This document shows, piece after piece, positions 12,061 through 26,329 of a DNA stretch of 64,000 bases. The stretch comes from Monosporascus cannonballus. Taxonomy: Eukaryota > Ascomycota > Sordariomycetes > Xylariales. The translations under genes were made by a program, and so were the position numbers. The notes under the pieces are model-generated. The model was not told the origin of the DNA, did not search any database, and saw only the letters and a list, made by a program, of their open reading frames with translations. How positions within the stretch are numbered: position 1 is the first letter of the stretch; every line of letters starts with the position of its first letter. The stretch spans positions 124,001 through 188,000 of the forward strand of contig QJNS01000062.1 of the NCBI GenBank assembly GCA_004154925.1, given 5' to 3'.

Positions 12061-13869
12061 AAAAATAATAAAACCTATAAAATAAGGCCTAATAATAAAT
12101 TATGATTTTTTCATTTCGTTTAATATATTTTTATATAAATTCATAAAAATTATAAATATCAATTTTGATAATATATATTAATTGTAAAATTCTTATTATG
12201 TTTATTTATATAATTTAACGTAATATTAAAATCTTCATTTTTTAATATAATAATAATTTAAATTAATACGAAATAAAAATTATTATATAAAAAATAAGCC
12301 AAACTCCTAATTAATCTATATTATAACCCTTTAGTATTTTTAAATTAATACGATAATAATATAATTATATAAATTAAAATAATAATATATAAAATTCTAA
12401 ATCGCTTATAATAAATTTTAAAATAAATTTTTTTCTTAATTCGCGAAATATAAATAATATATTTAAAAGTTTAAATTAAATATTTTAAATTTTCGAATAT
12501 TTCGTTTTTTAAAATAAAATATTTATTTTTATGTAATATTTTTAATGGTTTTTTGTTAATATAAACTTAACTTATATATTAATATTATATTTACGGTTAT
12601 TAGCTTTATAAAATCTTTACGCCGGTCATTTATTTACCTTATATTAAGCGTTATATTTAACGAATAAGGCCGTATTTTACGGAAAAAAAATAAATTAATA
12701 TAATATATAATTTGGTTTTCGGAAAAATTAATATTTTTTTCGTTATTAAAAGAAATTTTAAAAGTATGTTAATTATTTAAGTTTTTTTTATTAATAATTA
12801 ATTTAATTATTGTTTAAATCGTATTATGAAATAAATTAATAAAGAAATAATAAGTTTTTATATTAATAATTCCATATTTTATTTTTATCCTAATATTCGT
12901 AAATACGAAAAAATTTAATTTAAAAATATTTAATCGTATAATTGCCAAATAATATAATTATATTATTTTTAATTTTACATAAATATTAAATAGTTAATTT
13001 TAAATTATTATATTAAATTTTCTTTTCGAAAAATATTATAATTTAATTAAATTTAATTATAAAATAAAAATCCGGCATTTTAACACTAATTATTTTAAAA
13101 TTAATATTATTATTTGTTTTTTATATTTAAAAATTAACATTTAAATTAAAAATATTTAAATTTCCTAATAATTAACATATTCGAATTATTAAGTAATATT
13201 TTTTTAATCCAGCTTAATAATTTATATTCTGTTATTAAAATTATAAATATCCGTAATTAATTAATTAAAATTATGGTAAATTAAAAATATTTGTTAAAAA
13301 TTATAAAAAAAATATTAAATTTTATAATTCCAAAATACTTTACGGGAATTAAATTTACGCATCAAATAATTTCAATCAATTAAATAATTTTATCCGTATT
13401 ACTGTATTAAGTATTATTTTAAAAATAAGTATAAATATCCCATATAGTAATTAAATAATATAATAAAACATATTTTAAATTGTTTTAATTAAGAATTTAT
13501 AGTAATAATTTAATTAAATAATTGGTAATTATAAACGATGAAATATAATTAATTATAAATAAATTACATTATTTATAAAAAATTAAAGGTCGTAATAAAA
13601 AATAACGTAACGGATTAAAATGATAAAAAACGATGTATAATTTATTATCAATAATATTAATCAAAACGTAATAATTATCGAATTTTAATTTTAATTTTCG
13701 GCCAATTCAAATATTCTTTGTAAATTTCCGAAATAACAAAATTTTAATTTACGATACCGGATAAATATAAAGCCTTAATAATATATGTCATTTAACGGCA
13801 AATATAGACGTAAAACGATTTTGGCATATTTAAAAAAAACGAAATTATTATATTAAAAAAAACCGTAAT

Positions 13870-15030
13870 AATTTAATTCCGGCTTGACTTTATTATAATA
13901 TATATATATATTTAAATTTTTCCATATATATATATTTTTAAATACGAAACTACTCACGCAAAAACAATCAAAAGCCGGTTCGGTAAAAGTAATTATTTAG
14001 GAAATAATAAAACTTTAATATAAACGATAAATGAACAAATTACGTTTTACGTAATTATTTCCATTAAATAATAAAAAGATAAAATAAATATTTATTTTTA
14101 TTAAATTTAAATAATTTTTATATAATAAATTCCCGAATAAATTAAACGAAATTAAAATTGTATATTTAATTTAAAATATAATCAAATTAATTAAGGCGGT
14201 TTCCGGTTTCGATTAATAATAATATTAAGATATTTTAAAACATCGCTTATTTTTTACGTTATATATAATATCTAAAAAAGTTATATTTTTAATTTTATAA
14301 AAAATATAAATAATTTTCCGTAAGTAATAAAATTCGTTTAATCGAAAATACCGGCGTTATATTATTATATTATAAACCGACCCATATAAATTAGGGATTA
14401 TTATTTCGTTACAAATTTAGTAAATATTGGAAAAAGTTATTAGGCTATTTTAAATTACGTCCCGTTTTAATTAAAATATACCGTATACGGTTATTTGGTT
14501 AAAATTAATAATTAACGATTTAACGATAATTCTAATAATTTAAATATTAAACCGGCGTATAATTTATATGTTTTCACAATTTGGAATTATAATTTTGGTC
14601 ACAATAATACCTATATTTATATGCGTAATTTGCGACATATTAAATAATTTTAATTAAAAACTTACCTTATTTGTTTTATTTATAACGTTACCATAAAATG
14701 TATCGTTTTGAAATATTTTTAATTTTTTAGCCTTATTTTTATTACCATACTTATATTTATATTATTACCGGAATCGCCGGCGTCGCCAAAAGGTAATATT
14801 CCGTAACTTAACGTTATAAATAATATACTAAAAAAATCAAATCATAATCTTTATCGAAATTCAAGAATTATATATTATAAATAAACGGTATTTATTCGAT
14901 AATAATATTAATAATAAATTAAAAAATAATCGCAATATTAAGTTAAAAAAATAAGGAATAAAATTCCGCCGGTCCTAATTAAGGCCGATAATAAAAAACG
15001 TATTCGGTTTTGATAGAATATTGCGGTTAT
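13870..15030 (-). pseudogene. Second copy of the unassigned family C reading frame
   Basis: The reverse complement aligns with 3600-4760; CGTTTTTTATTATCGGCCTT near 15000 pairs with CGTTTTTTGTTATTAGCCTT at 3651. It is more AT-rich and more damaged than C1. It serves mainly to show that the C1 frame belongs to the repeat. Confidence 0.4.
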
Positions 15031-16803
15031 AAAATACAATAATTATAAATATGTATATAATATTAATTAAAATTATTAATCCATTATTTACTTGTTAAAT
15101 TTATTAAGTTTATTAATTTGTAATTTATTAATCTTTATACAGATATTAATTTATTTTAATACAGATTAATTATATATTATAATAAATATATAATAAATTT
15201 CTTTAACTGAAAACATTAATAGGATTTTGTATTACGTATTTTAAATTATAATTTATTATAATTATAAATAAATTATCTTTTTAATTTTAACCCTTAATTT
15301 ACGATACCGAATTAAAAGTTTTTAAATTTTATTTTTCGAAGTTTTTTTAAAATTCTTTATATTAATTTTTAGAATATTTTTATTTTTTTTAACTTTTCGA
15401 ATATTTTAATTCGGATTAAATAATTAGGATAAATAATTAATTATACGGATAAATAAATAATCTGGATACATTTTCGTTAATATTAAAAAATTATTTTTTC
15501 GTTATTAATATAATAATTTTAAAGTTTGTTTTTTTAAATATTAATTCGAAATATTTAAAATTCCGTATTTATAACAAATATTTATTAATTACGTTTTATA
15601 ACTTTATTTTTTTATATTTAAAAGTAACATTTATCGGTATACGGTTTTAATTAATATTTTTTTAAAGCCATCCGTATACCTTATCGTTATTTTGTTGGAA
15701 AATTTAATAATTTTTTTTTCGAACTAGGGTATTTTGGTTCCTTTAATAAAGGTTAACGGCCGGATTTAGCTTTTTTTCCTTACCGCGTTTTTTCTTTGTT
15801 AATGTAACTGGGTCCCCGGCTGGTTCTAGGAATCTTTTTGTTTTTTCCTCGGTTAGTTCTAGGAATTCCTTTATATTAAAATTCTATATAAATATAATAA
15901 TAATTAGATATTCCGGGTAACCGCCGAAATCGTTAATATTAATACCGAATATATTACGGTATTTAAAATTTTAATTTTTATATAAAGTTATTTATTTAAT
16001 AATTAATTATATAAAATGTCGGATTTTTTTCACGTTTAAATTTATAAAAATAACGTCCATATAATATATACTATAAAATATATTATGGTTTTATATTACT
16101 TTTGATTAGGACCATAGAACTATTATTTCTTTAATATTATTTATATTATATAAATTGTTATAAATTATTAAGTTCTAAAAATAATTAACAACCCGAATTA
16201 TACGGTTTTTTAGAAAATATAAATTAATTAAATTTATAATATTAAAAATATTTATTTGCGAATTTTAAAAATTTACTATTTACTAATTTATGTTATCCGT
16301 ATGAATAATTTTATTATGATATTCTGATACAAGGAAAAAATAAATAATATTATATATAATTTAATACTTTTTTCGAAATTTAATAAAAACAAAATTTAAC
16401 AATCGTTAAAATATATAAATATATTTTTATTAACTTTTTATAAACTATATATATATAATTATAATTCCGGAATATTTATTTAAACATTAGTCCAAATGTA
16501 TTATAAATAAAATATATATTAATATATATATAATAATAAATAATTTATATTTTTGATATATAATAATACAATTTACCTTATAAAAACCTTATAATATTAG
16601 GATTTTATTAAATAATCGTTTAATTTAAGGAAAATTTATTTTATAAAAGAGGGCAAAATTTAAAAAAATCATATATATAATAGAAAATAGAATACGAAAA
16701 ATAACGCAGTAATTAAATAATTTATATCGAAAATTAATTTAATATTATTATAATATTTATATTCGTTTTAATGTTTTATTAAATTATTATATATTTTATT
16801 TTA

Positions 16804-17166
16804 TTAAGTAATAATATTATTGTTATAATAATTATATAATATTAAATATATATAAAAATTAAATATAATTACGACATTTAATAATATTATAAATTTATTA
16901 ATATAAATTCGGCTTAAATAAAAGTAAAAATATAAATAAGAAAAATATAAAATATTATAAAGACAATAAAATTTATATATTAAATAATTACTAAATATAT
17001 TATTAGAGTAAATAAGAAATATATAAGGATTTATAATATACGAATAAAGTTTACGAATAATTAATAAGTTATAAAAATATTTTAAAATAATATATATAAG
17101 TTTTAAAATTATATAATAATAAATATATAAATTATTGAATCTATATAAACTATTAAATATAAACAA
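16804..17166 (-). pseudogene. C2 counterpart of the 1522-1752 frame
   Basis: A 120-codon open frame with RIP-type residue bias (Tyr, Ile, Asn, Leu). Blocks KYFYNLLIIRK and YSYIIN align with the plus-strand frame of C1. The open state is partly a by-product of AT-richness. No function can be given. Confidence 0.3.
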
Positions 17167-20100
17167 AAAAAGTAATATAATTTTTTATAACAAAATAATA
17201 ATATATAAAACATATAACAATTATATTTTAATATAAATGTTTTAATATAATTTATAAAATTATTTTAATTAAATATAATTATTATAATTATTTAATATAT
17301 AATTGATATTATGTATTTAAATATAACTATTTATAATTTTGTATATTTATTTTATTTTAATATATAACATTACGTTATTTACGATATAGTAATTATTAAC
17401 CAGTTTTGTTTATTTAATATTTATAATTTATATTATAATATATATTTTTATATATTTTGTAATATTATGTACGTAATTTCGGTTATAATTTCTAATAATA
17501 TATTCCGAATAAACTTAAAAATTTTAATTTACCTAATTAAAAAAATTAAATTCATTAATAATATCCCCAAGAAATAACTTATTCTCAAAAAACAATTTAT
17601 TTTCAAAAAATAGCCTTAAAAAGGGATAATAAGAATTTAAATTAATAAATAACCGGAATAAGTATTAAAATAAAAATGATTTGCCTTTAAAAAATAACTT
17701 TAAAAATAAAAAATAAAATCTTTAAATAAAAAATAACCGGAACCGATGTTAAAATAATTTGTAATAAGGAGCAACCGATAACGTAATTTTAATTAAAATA
17801 TTTTCGTATTAACTAAATAATATTCGATTATTTTAAAATATAAGATATTCTTTATAAAAATATATATTATATATAACCGATTCCAAATGTTAAATATATA
17901 TTACAACATTATATTAATATAATGGAAAGTTTTTTTTAAAAAAGAAACATTTTATGTTTTAATATTAATATATTTATATATCAATTAAAAAAATCTTATA
18001 ATTATTAAAATTTTATAAATTCGTTAATATTATAAAAGATTTATATTATTAATAAGATTTTTTGTTACGGAACAATATAATATTTATATAAATATAAAAT
18101 ATTAATAATATAATTCGAAATATTTTTCATGATAATAATTAATATGATAAGATTTACGTTATAACGGATTATATTAATTTTATAATTTTATAAATTTAAT
18201 TATTTAATTAAAAAATATATATTATATAATTATTTTATGAATATTATAATTTACCGAATTATAACGATAATAAATATGTAAATTATGTATAAAAACGTAA
18301 CGAAAAATATTTATATATAATCCCTAAATATTTAACATTATTATATATTCTAAATAAAACTTTTTAAAATAATTCAAACGAAAATATTACGTTTAAAACG
18401 AATAAAGTTTTAAAACCTAAAAATCTAAAAGAAATTATTAATATATAAATTATAATAACGCGCGAAAAAAGGCAGCATAAAAAGAAAAGATTTTAAAAAG
18501 ATATTTAAAAATATTAATTGGTAAATTAATTTTAAACGGAATATATAAATTAACCCGAAACTATGCGGTATATTTAATTATAAATAATATAATATTTAAA
18601 CGGAATATAATTAATTCAAATTAGGTAAATTATAAATTTAATTATTTATATTAATTTGGATAATAATTATATTATATATCGTATCGTAAAATATTATTAT
18701 CTCATTTGTAATTTTATTACCGGAAACAAATAAGTTATATTGATATAATGATTAAATAATTATAATAATATATAAAATAGTCCCGAAATTAATTAATTAA
18801 AATTACGTAAATAATAAAGTTATATTAATATTATATTTATAATATAAATATTATATTATTTATAAGAAAATATAAAGTAATAAAAAAATTATATTAATAA
18901 TTCGGTTTTATTTAATAAATCCTTATTTTATTTATTCGATAACGGCAAAACCGATAACGGATTATTTTAATCAAAATTATTAATTAAGTTATCGATAATT
19001 TATATTATGGGATTATAATTATTTTTCGTATATAAGATATTATAATTATTTGGAACGAAATTATGTTTAACAAATTCGGTATTAAAAACTTTTTGGGTAA
19101 TTAGATTAAGGATATTTATCAATTAATTTTCGGTTTTTATTATATTTAATTAATTAAGTTTATTTACGTTATTAATAAAAAATATAATATTATTAAAATC
19201 GATAACTTTAATTTTTATTGTTTTACGGGTTACGGTTAAAATATTTTCGGATTTTTAACTATCTTTTTTAATCCGAAATGGATATCTCTTAATAAGCTAA
19301 AAATTCCGAAGCAGAAAATAAATGTGTTTAAGGATTTGGTTACGAAAGTCCCGAATAACGTAATACTTATTTTACGAAAAAATATAACAGGTATAAAATT
19401 TACGTTATAAAGATATATAGTATTTAATTAAAAACGAATTTTGGAAAAAAATGATATTAATATTATGTATATTATTTTTCGACCGGCGGAATTCGCCAAC
19501 AAGCCATAGATTATAATATTTGCTTTTTTAATTAAATATTTTTTATATTTTCTTTTAAATTTTATCGAAATTAAACTTAATATTAAGATCGAGTTAGTAA
19601 ATATTTGATTTAATATTATAAAATGTAATATTTAATCGAAATAAAGTATTTTGTTATTATAATTAAGTTAATCGGCTTTATAAAAAATTTATATTAATAT
19701 TAATTATTTAATACAATTAATATCGTTATATTATATAATATATAAAAGGTATAAATAAACTTGGGTTTTTTGGAAAAAACGGTAATAAGTTTAAAAGTAT
19801 TTATCAATAAAAACGGTATCGATTAATAATTAATTATTATTTTTAATAAAGTTCAAAATCGTATTGCCTTATAAAATATTCACCGTATTAAAAATATTTC
19901 CGGCCTTGTAATTATCCGATAAAAAAGCTTTATTCGACATATTTTAATTAAAATTACGTTATTTAAAAAAATAATATAAATAAATTATATTTTCGAATTC
20001 AAAAATAAAATATTTATAAATTATCCGTTAAATTATTTATATTACTAGATAATATATTGTTAATAAAAGTTAATAAAAGATTTTCATTAAAAAGAGTTTT

Positions 20101-22085
20101 ATTTATTAATGCGTCCTAATTAAAATTTTCTGATATTTCTTTTTATTTATTCGGCGTAATTAAAATATTTAAAAATTACGTTATACGCGATAACTTTAAA
20201 TTCGGCGACGGTTAACCGGAAATATATATACTTTATAAATTTGGTAAATTCGGTTTTCGAAAAATGGTATTCGATTAAGGTATTCCGGGAAATTTTATAT
20301 ACTTTAAACATTTTTATTATAAGTAATTTATATCGGATACGTAATCTTTATAAAAATAATATAAATATATAAATATTATATATATAAAAATAAAAGGTTT
20401 AAGAAAATAAAGTTTTAGCAATTTTTAATATAATTATATTATTTTATTCAAAATTTAATAATGCGTTTTTAAAATTACTTATGTTTTATACGTTTCGGTT
20501 ATATTATTAGGCTAATAAATATGTATAAATATAAGCAAAAACTTTATTTATATATGGAATAAAACAGAAATAAAAAAACTATTATTTTTTATTATATACA
20601 TCGGTTATTTCGATTTAATTGGCCTATATTTGCGGAATATAATTAATTATTTTTTAATTATTATAAATAAAATAAAAATATTTCGAAAATTAATAATTTT
20701 TTTTAAATTTATATATTTTTTTACAAAATTTATAATAAATGTTATAAGTATCGTCGACAGTCCCTTTATTTTCGTTAATTATATTTAATATAATTAAACA
20801 GCGTTTATTATATAATATATGTTTTAATTTAAAAAAACCGGAAATTTTTATTTAATACGTTTATAAAACGTATTAATACAAATAAAAAATAAAATCCGGA
20901 TAATATTAATTACGAATTAATAAGAAATATTAAATAATATTAGATATTATTATAATATTTTATAAAATTATTTTACTTTATAATATTGATTAAATTAAAA
21001 TATAAATTATTTTAATTTTTTAAAGATACCGTTATAATTATAAATAAAAATAATAATAATATTTTGTATAATAATACTGTATCGAAATATTATATTATTA
21101 AAAAGGAATTAATACGGTTATTTTAATTTCTTTTATTAACCGAATTATATTTTGATTTAACGTATAATAATTTTCGTAAATACTTAATTTCTTTTAATAT
21201 ATCGATATTATTTTATAATAAATCAGAAAGTAATAAAAGTTTATTTCATAAATAAAGTAAATAATTATTATTAATTTTGGAAAATATTATAATTATAATA
21301 ATTAGGATTATAAAAAAAATATAAAAATATCCAGATTATTATTATTATAAAACCGTTTCGTTTTCCGTTTTATATTATATGATTATTGTTTTTCTTAAAT
21401 ATATAATTATTTTATTTAAACATTTAAATCAATTCAGGGTAAATATTTTTATAAACCGTTAATTTTGGTTCAAGGTAATATAAATTATTTTAACTTTAAG
21501 TAATACTTTTTCGTGCAGGCGATAAAATTGAAGCCTTTTTAAAAAGGTTATAAGTTTCCTATATAATATATTATGGTATTTACGTATAACGAAATCCTAA
21601 TTAATTGGAATTAAAAATTCTTATTAATTTTTATATATTAATAATTTTTTACGTATTCGTTTTTTTTAAAACGTTAATTAATCGGTTAATTCGAATAGTT
21701 TAATTATATAATAAATTATTATTTTCGAAAAGAATTTAATAACAAATAAAAGTTTTAAACGATATATTAAATTTTTTATAATAATGCCAGAAATTTAATA
21801 TATGCGTACGTATATTTTGTTTTAAAAGCGTAACATAATAAAAATACGAAAATTTGGATTTGTCGTATTTTGAAAAAAAGGATAATAACGTAATAAATTT
21901 AGGTTATAATTAATAAATACGTTAAGGTTTAGAAATAACAAACGGATCTTAATTAAAATCAGAATAATATTAGTAATAAATTATGTTCGAAATAATCGTA
22001 TAAATATATATATATTATTACAAAAATATTTTGTTATTGTTATAGATTTTCGTTTTTCCAAAAAAACAAAAATGCTAAACGAAAA

Positions 22086-22640
22086 CGTTTTTGCGCAATT
22101 ATAACTTAGGTTTTGCTGGTTCGTTACGGGGATTTGAGATTTGATTGGTTAATATTTAGCGTTATGGAGCGGTACTTAAGTAACTTTGAAGAAATTGGGA
22201 ATACGAGCCAGGGAGGCCTGAGCTAGCTGAGGTAAAGCGTGGCAACGCTGCTACTTCTTCATGCACCATTGGCATAATACCCCGCTGCCTTGCTTGCCAG
22301 TTTATTCCATTAAGACCGGGAAATGTAACGTTTTGTATCACACTTGCCCATTAGTCCGTATTTTGGACATATGTACTTTGTTTGTAATATAAATATGTTT
22401 AAAAATATTAACCAATAAGCAAGGGTAACACAAAGCATTGTATTTTCCGGCCTTAAGGGAATAAGAAGGGCTATTACGTCGTAATCCCCAGGTGTTGCCT
22501 AAAAGGACAAGAATGAAATAATGTATAATGCGACAAAAATAAACTGTGATTATATAGAACGACACCTAATCTGTATAGTGTAGTATGCTAAAAATTCTTT
22601 CATCTATGGACTATAATGAGGCCCGAAAAGTGCTTATTTA
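22086..22640. other. GC-intermediate spacer beside Harbinger element
   Basis: Moderate-GC sequence between C2 and element G, ending in the TTA target site. A 75-codon minus-strand open frame (22338-22565) has no recognisable motif and I do not call it a gene. The stretch may be surviving host sequence into which G inserted. Confidence 0.4.
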
Positions 22641-22676
22641 GGTGGTGTTCGGGACACTTCAACAACTGATATTTAT

Positions 22677-22980
22677 GGCCCGTGCCAGCCCTCTCAATCA
22701 ACAAGACGCTAATGAACTTGCTGATGCTGATTTCTCCACTGTTTTGAGTTTCGCTTTAGTCGGCTGATTTTAACGAAAGGGCTTCGGCTCCAATTAGCCC
22801 TATTGCTTCCTGATGTAGCGGAATCGTTATCGTTTCTTGATATATATGGTATTAAATATTGTATTAACACTTATACTTAACGGAATATAACGTATTCGAA
22901 ATGGAATTGAGGATATGTTAATTAGAAGAACGTCGATTCGTTGAAAGAACGAAAGATATTGAGGAATATTTGAAAAATAA
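22677..22980 (+). pseudogene. First coding relic of element G
   Basis: An ATG 36 bp inside the left end opens the frame MARASPLNQQDANELADADF, followed by SFALVG, then (after a TGA and a TAA) GLRLQLALLLPDVAESLSFL and DIYGIKY. The first 60 codons are little damaged; beyond about 22860 the sequence becomes AT-rich and stops multiply. The position at the element edge suggests the N-terminus of its transposase or accessory protein. I cannot name a domain in it. Confidence 0.45.
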
Positions 22981-23459
22981 CATAATTTTTTATACAAAAT
23001 TAATAGTTAGTATTAAAACTTTCCAGAATTCGGAGTTTTCGTAAAAAAAAGCGATATTTTATTCTTAATATAATTATTATTTTATTAACGTAAGCTTACG
23101 CAAAAAGCTTTCCGACCTTATCGATTATTATTAGTACTCGATAATGTTACGTTAAAATTATTAGAGTTTTTATTAATTTTGATTTTTTTTCAACGAGTTA
23201 AAGGCCGAACCCAGCCGAAAGTAATAATTAGCTATATGCGCGTTATTCGTGGACTTCGTATAAAATAACAATATATTTTAAGTTATATTAAAAATAGATT
23301 AATGAAGAATTTAATATTTCAAATTATGGAATTAAAGGATGCGGTTATTAAGTTATAATTAATAAGTTATATACGTAAAGGATTTTCGTAACGGAAAGGT
23401 AGGTAAAAAATAAATATAATTATTTTTAAAAAAGGATTTAAGTATAGTTTGTACTAAAA

Positions 23460-23990
23460 AAAATAAATGGTTTTAGCTGGGATAAAAATTTCCAGATTTT
23501 TACAGCTAAACTCGAAATATGGGAAAATTACTTAAAAATTAATAATGTTTCCCATATTAAATTGTATCATAATAATTCACCGTTATTTAAATATATCTTA
23601 AAATAAGAATTTTCCGGTATAAAGCTTTAACCTAGGTTAAATTTTATAAAGTCGTATTCGGGGCGTTTATTAAAATTAAAGGCGAATTAGCTGTTGGTTT
23701 TAAAAAGGATGTTAGCTTTATTATTCGTTTTATTCAAAAGGTATTACAGGTTTTTTTTCGTAAATATTAACTGCCGGTAAAAAACGGATAGCTCTGTTAA
23801 AAAGGCCGAAGATATTTTTGTGTCGTAATAGATACGTGCCCGTTTTTGTAAACGTCTTATTAAAAATTCGGAAAACGTAATGCAGAAATAAAAAACTTAA
23901 GAAATATGGTAATTTGTTAATAAAAAAGGATTTCGAATAAATCGTTAAAATAATAATTTATAATAAAAAGTAACTTAAGGTACGGGGTTA
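23460..23990 (+). pseudogene. Myb/SANT-like DNA-binding protein relic in element G
   Basis: The block GFSWDKNFQIFTAKLEIW followed by ENYLK resembles the Myb/SANT-like domain (Myb_DNA-bind_3), whose core pattern is WD-x-E-(x)n-F-TA-x-E-x-W-x-x-Y-L. Stops follow, then ARFCKRLIKNSENVMQK. PIF/Harbinger elements usually encode two proteins, a DDE nuclease and a SANT/Myb-like DNA-binding partner, so the domain fits the TIR and TTA evidence. I could not find the DDE nuclease in the AT-rich remainder (24000-25069, 32375-33120). The assignment rests on a short block. Confidence 0.45.
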
Positions 23991-25069
23991 AATATAAAAT
24001 AGGTTTTCGAGATTTTTAATAATATTTAATTAATTTATTAAATAATAATACGTTATTTTGCATTATTCGGATTTGGCCGCATTACGACCGTTTTGTTACT
24101 ATATTTTTTAATTTAAACGATAATTTACAGCCTTAATAATTCAAAAACTTCGAAGAAATTAAGAATACGGGTTATAAAAATTCTATGCGTAACGCAAAAA
24201 AAGGTACTTTATAATAATAAGAGAAATATTATGAATTTCTTAAATACGAAAAGTAACAAAAATAATGGAAATAATACGGATATGAAGTTATAAAAATATT
24301 AAAGATATTAAAATTATAAAACCATTAAAAATAATTAAAAACAGTAATATAAAAAGGAAAGTTTTTTTAAATTTATTTTGTCTTAACTAATATATTGTCT
24401 TATAATATAATATATAAGTAATTCAAATTAACAAAATATTAAATTCTTATATAAAATAAATATATTCCGAATTTAATAATATTTAGGTTATTATAACGAA
24501 AAAATTAAAATATTAATTAAATTTCTTTTCATTTATTCATTTATTTATTACGCCTTAATATTAAGGATGTTTTTAATCAATTTATAATAATAATAATGTT
24601 TTTTTGTTTTCGTCTTTAAATTTTCTTAAATTTCTAATATATATCTTATATTGTTTTTGAGATTTAATTAGAATATTTTACAATAAAAGAATACGTATTA
24701 CTTTCCCTTTTTGCGCTCATAAAATTATTCGTTTAATCCTTATCGTTAATATAAGTGTTTTTATTTACTCTTACCGGTTTATTAAGGTCAGTTTCGTTAT
24801 AATTTAAAAGTAAATTAAAAAGGTTAACGGTAACGTAAATATATTTTAATATAATATTAATATAAAAATATGGTGTTTTTTAAACATTTTAAAAATACGT
24901 TATTATTTGTCGAAAACTTTTTCGATAACGTTTTGCAATTACGTATATCTTAGATTATATAACTTTTTCGGCGTACATAATTGTATTTTGATTTATATTT
25001 ATTTTCGAAAATAATACCGTATTCCATAATACGGAATAAAAATTCGCTTACTAGTAATATATCTCATAT

Positions 25070-25422
25070 TATAACGAGTAAAGGGTTTAACCAATTATTA
25101 AACCTTAGTTATACAGGTTTATGTTAGTAAAAGCTTCGTAAGAAATCTAAATAATAAATATAGTAATATATTACGTTTTATAATGCTAAAAATATTCTAT
25201 ATAACGATATTATATTATAAATTAAGGATATTTAAATTATGGAAAAAATAAATATAAATATTTTGATTTAATTTATTGGCTTATTATTAATAAGTTAATA
25301 ATCCTGCTTATTAACTTATTATCAATAAATTGGTAATCCGTTACGTAACCTGCTCTACCGCGCATTCGTAATAGGGTTATAACAGACCGTTTTTGAAAAC
25401 CGTAACCTGTTAAGTTATAACA
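25070..25422 (-). repeat. A1 3' LTR (353 bp)
   Basis: It shares conserved ends with the other A-family LTRs: the GGTTTAACCAAYTATTAAAC block, ATATTACGTTTTRTAAT, and an end GTTATAACA. It contains two 35-bp tandem units (about 25271-25340), against four in the partner LTR. Confidence 0.85.
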
Positions 25423-26329
25423 CAATTTCCTTTTTTCGCAAATTTTACTCTTAAGATTTTTCTTTTTTTCGTTAGTAAGTTTTCCGCCTTTATTTAATAT
25501 ATCCTTTCGCGTAATTAAACGTCGTTTTCGTAAATCCGAATAACGACTTGCTTTGGCAAATTTGATTAAGCTTAAAGATTTTGACGTAATGCTTTATTTT
25601 TTTTTTCATTTTGCCCGATAATCTATTTATCAGATAATACACGGGGTTTTTCGTTATAAAGAATATATTTATCGGGGTCTTTTATATAACAGGACGGAAG
25701 TCCCTATTTCTATAATTAATTGTTATATCGCGGAGTCGAAAAAGTTAAAAAAAAATTGGCGGCCGAAAATTCTTTATCAAAGACTTTAACGCGTTTTTTT
25801 TTCGAATACGCCGTTAACGTTAATATCATTAATCTTAGGGTGCGAAATTTGTAAATCGTACTTTTTAATCGCTAAATAAGTTTCCCGAACCTATATTATA
25901 AAAGATAAAGTCCGTTATAGCCGTTTAGGCCGCTAAAAGTATAGAAATTATTAACTGGAGCGCTGTAAGTTCTTTAGATAATATGGATTAGGGCGCGATT
26001 ATTTCCGATATCTCTGTTATTGCTGGTAAAAGTTTTTTAATAGGCGTTAAACATTAATAAGGTTTTTAGCGGATTTTTAGATGTTTTCGAAATCCGAGTG
26101 CTTTTTTTATTTAATTAAGTATTAGGTAAGTCCGTTTTGTTTCCGTGTATCGAGGATTTTTTTTTCATTTTATATGCCTGTTCGTCTTTTATTTCTATAT
26201 TATTTTGTGCCGTATATATTTTAATCGTACCCGCTGCTAACTTAAATAGAAAAAAATATAAAAAATTGGATGAAATTTAACTTTTAATAAAGATTCTAAT
26301 TAATAACTATTTTTTAATATTTTCTTGGC

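Larger units (their letters stand above)
12060..22085 (-). repeat. Repeat family C, copy 2 (inverted, about 10 kb)
   Basis: The inverted partner of 1-5676. It extends C1 in both directions: 12060-13060 continues past the point where pogo interrupts C1, and 18560-22085 covers sequence lying left of the window in C1. Base composition shifts sharply at both edges, which I use as approximate borders. No terminal repeat was found by eye. The plus strand near 19270-19510 reads openly with blocks NPKWISLNKLKIPKQK and FKDLVTKVPNNVILILRK, another unassigned coding relic. The long minus-strand frame matching 3600-4760 lies at about 13870-15030. Confidence 0.7.

Noticed and set aside
22338..22565. 75-codon minus-strand open frame
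   Set aside because: No motif, no homologue in the window, and no promoter or context that supports coding.
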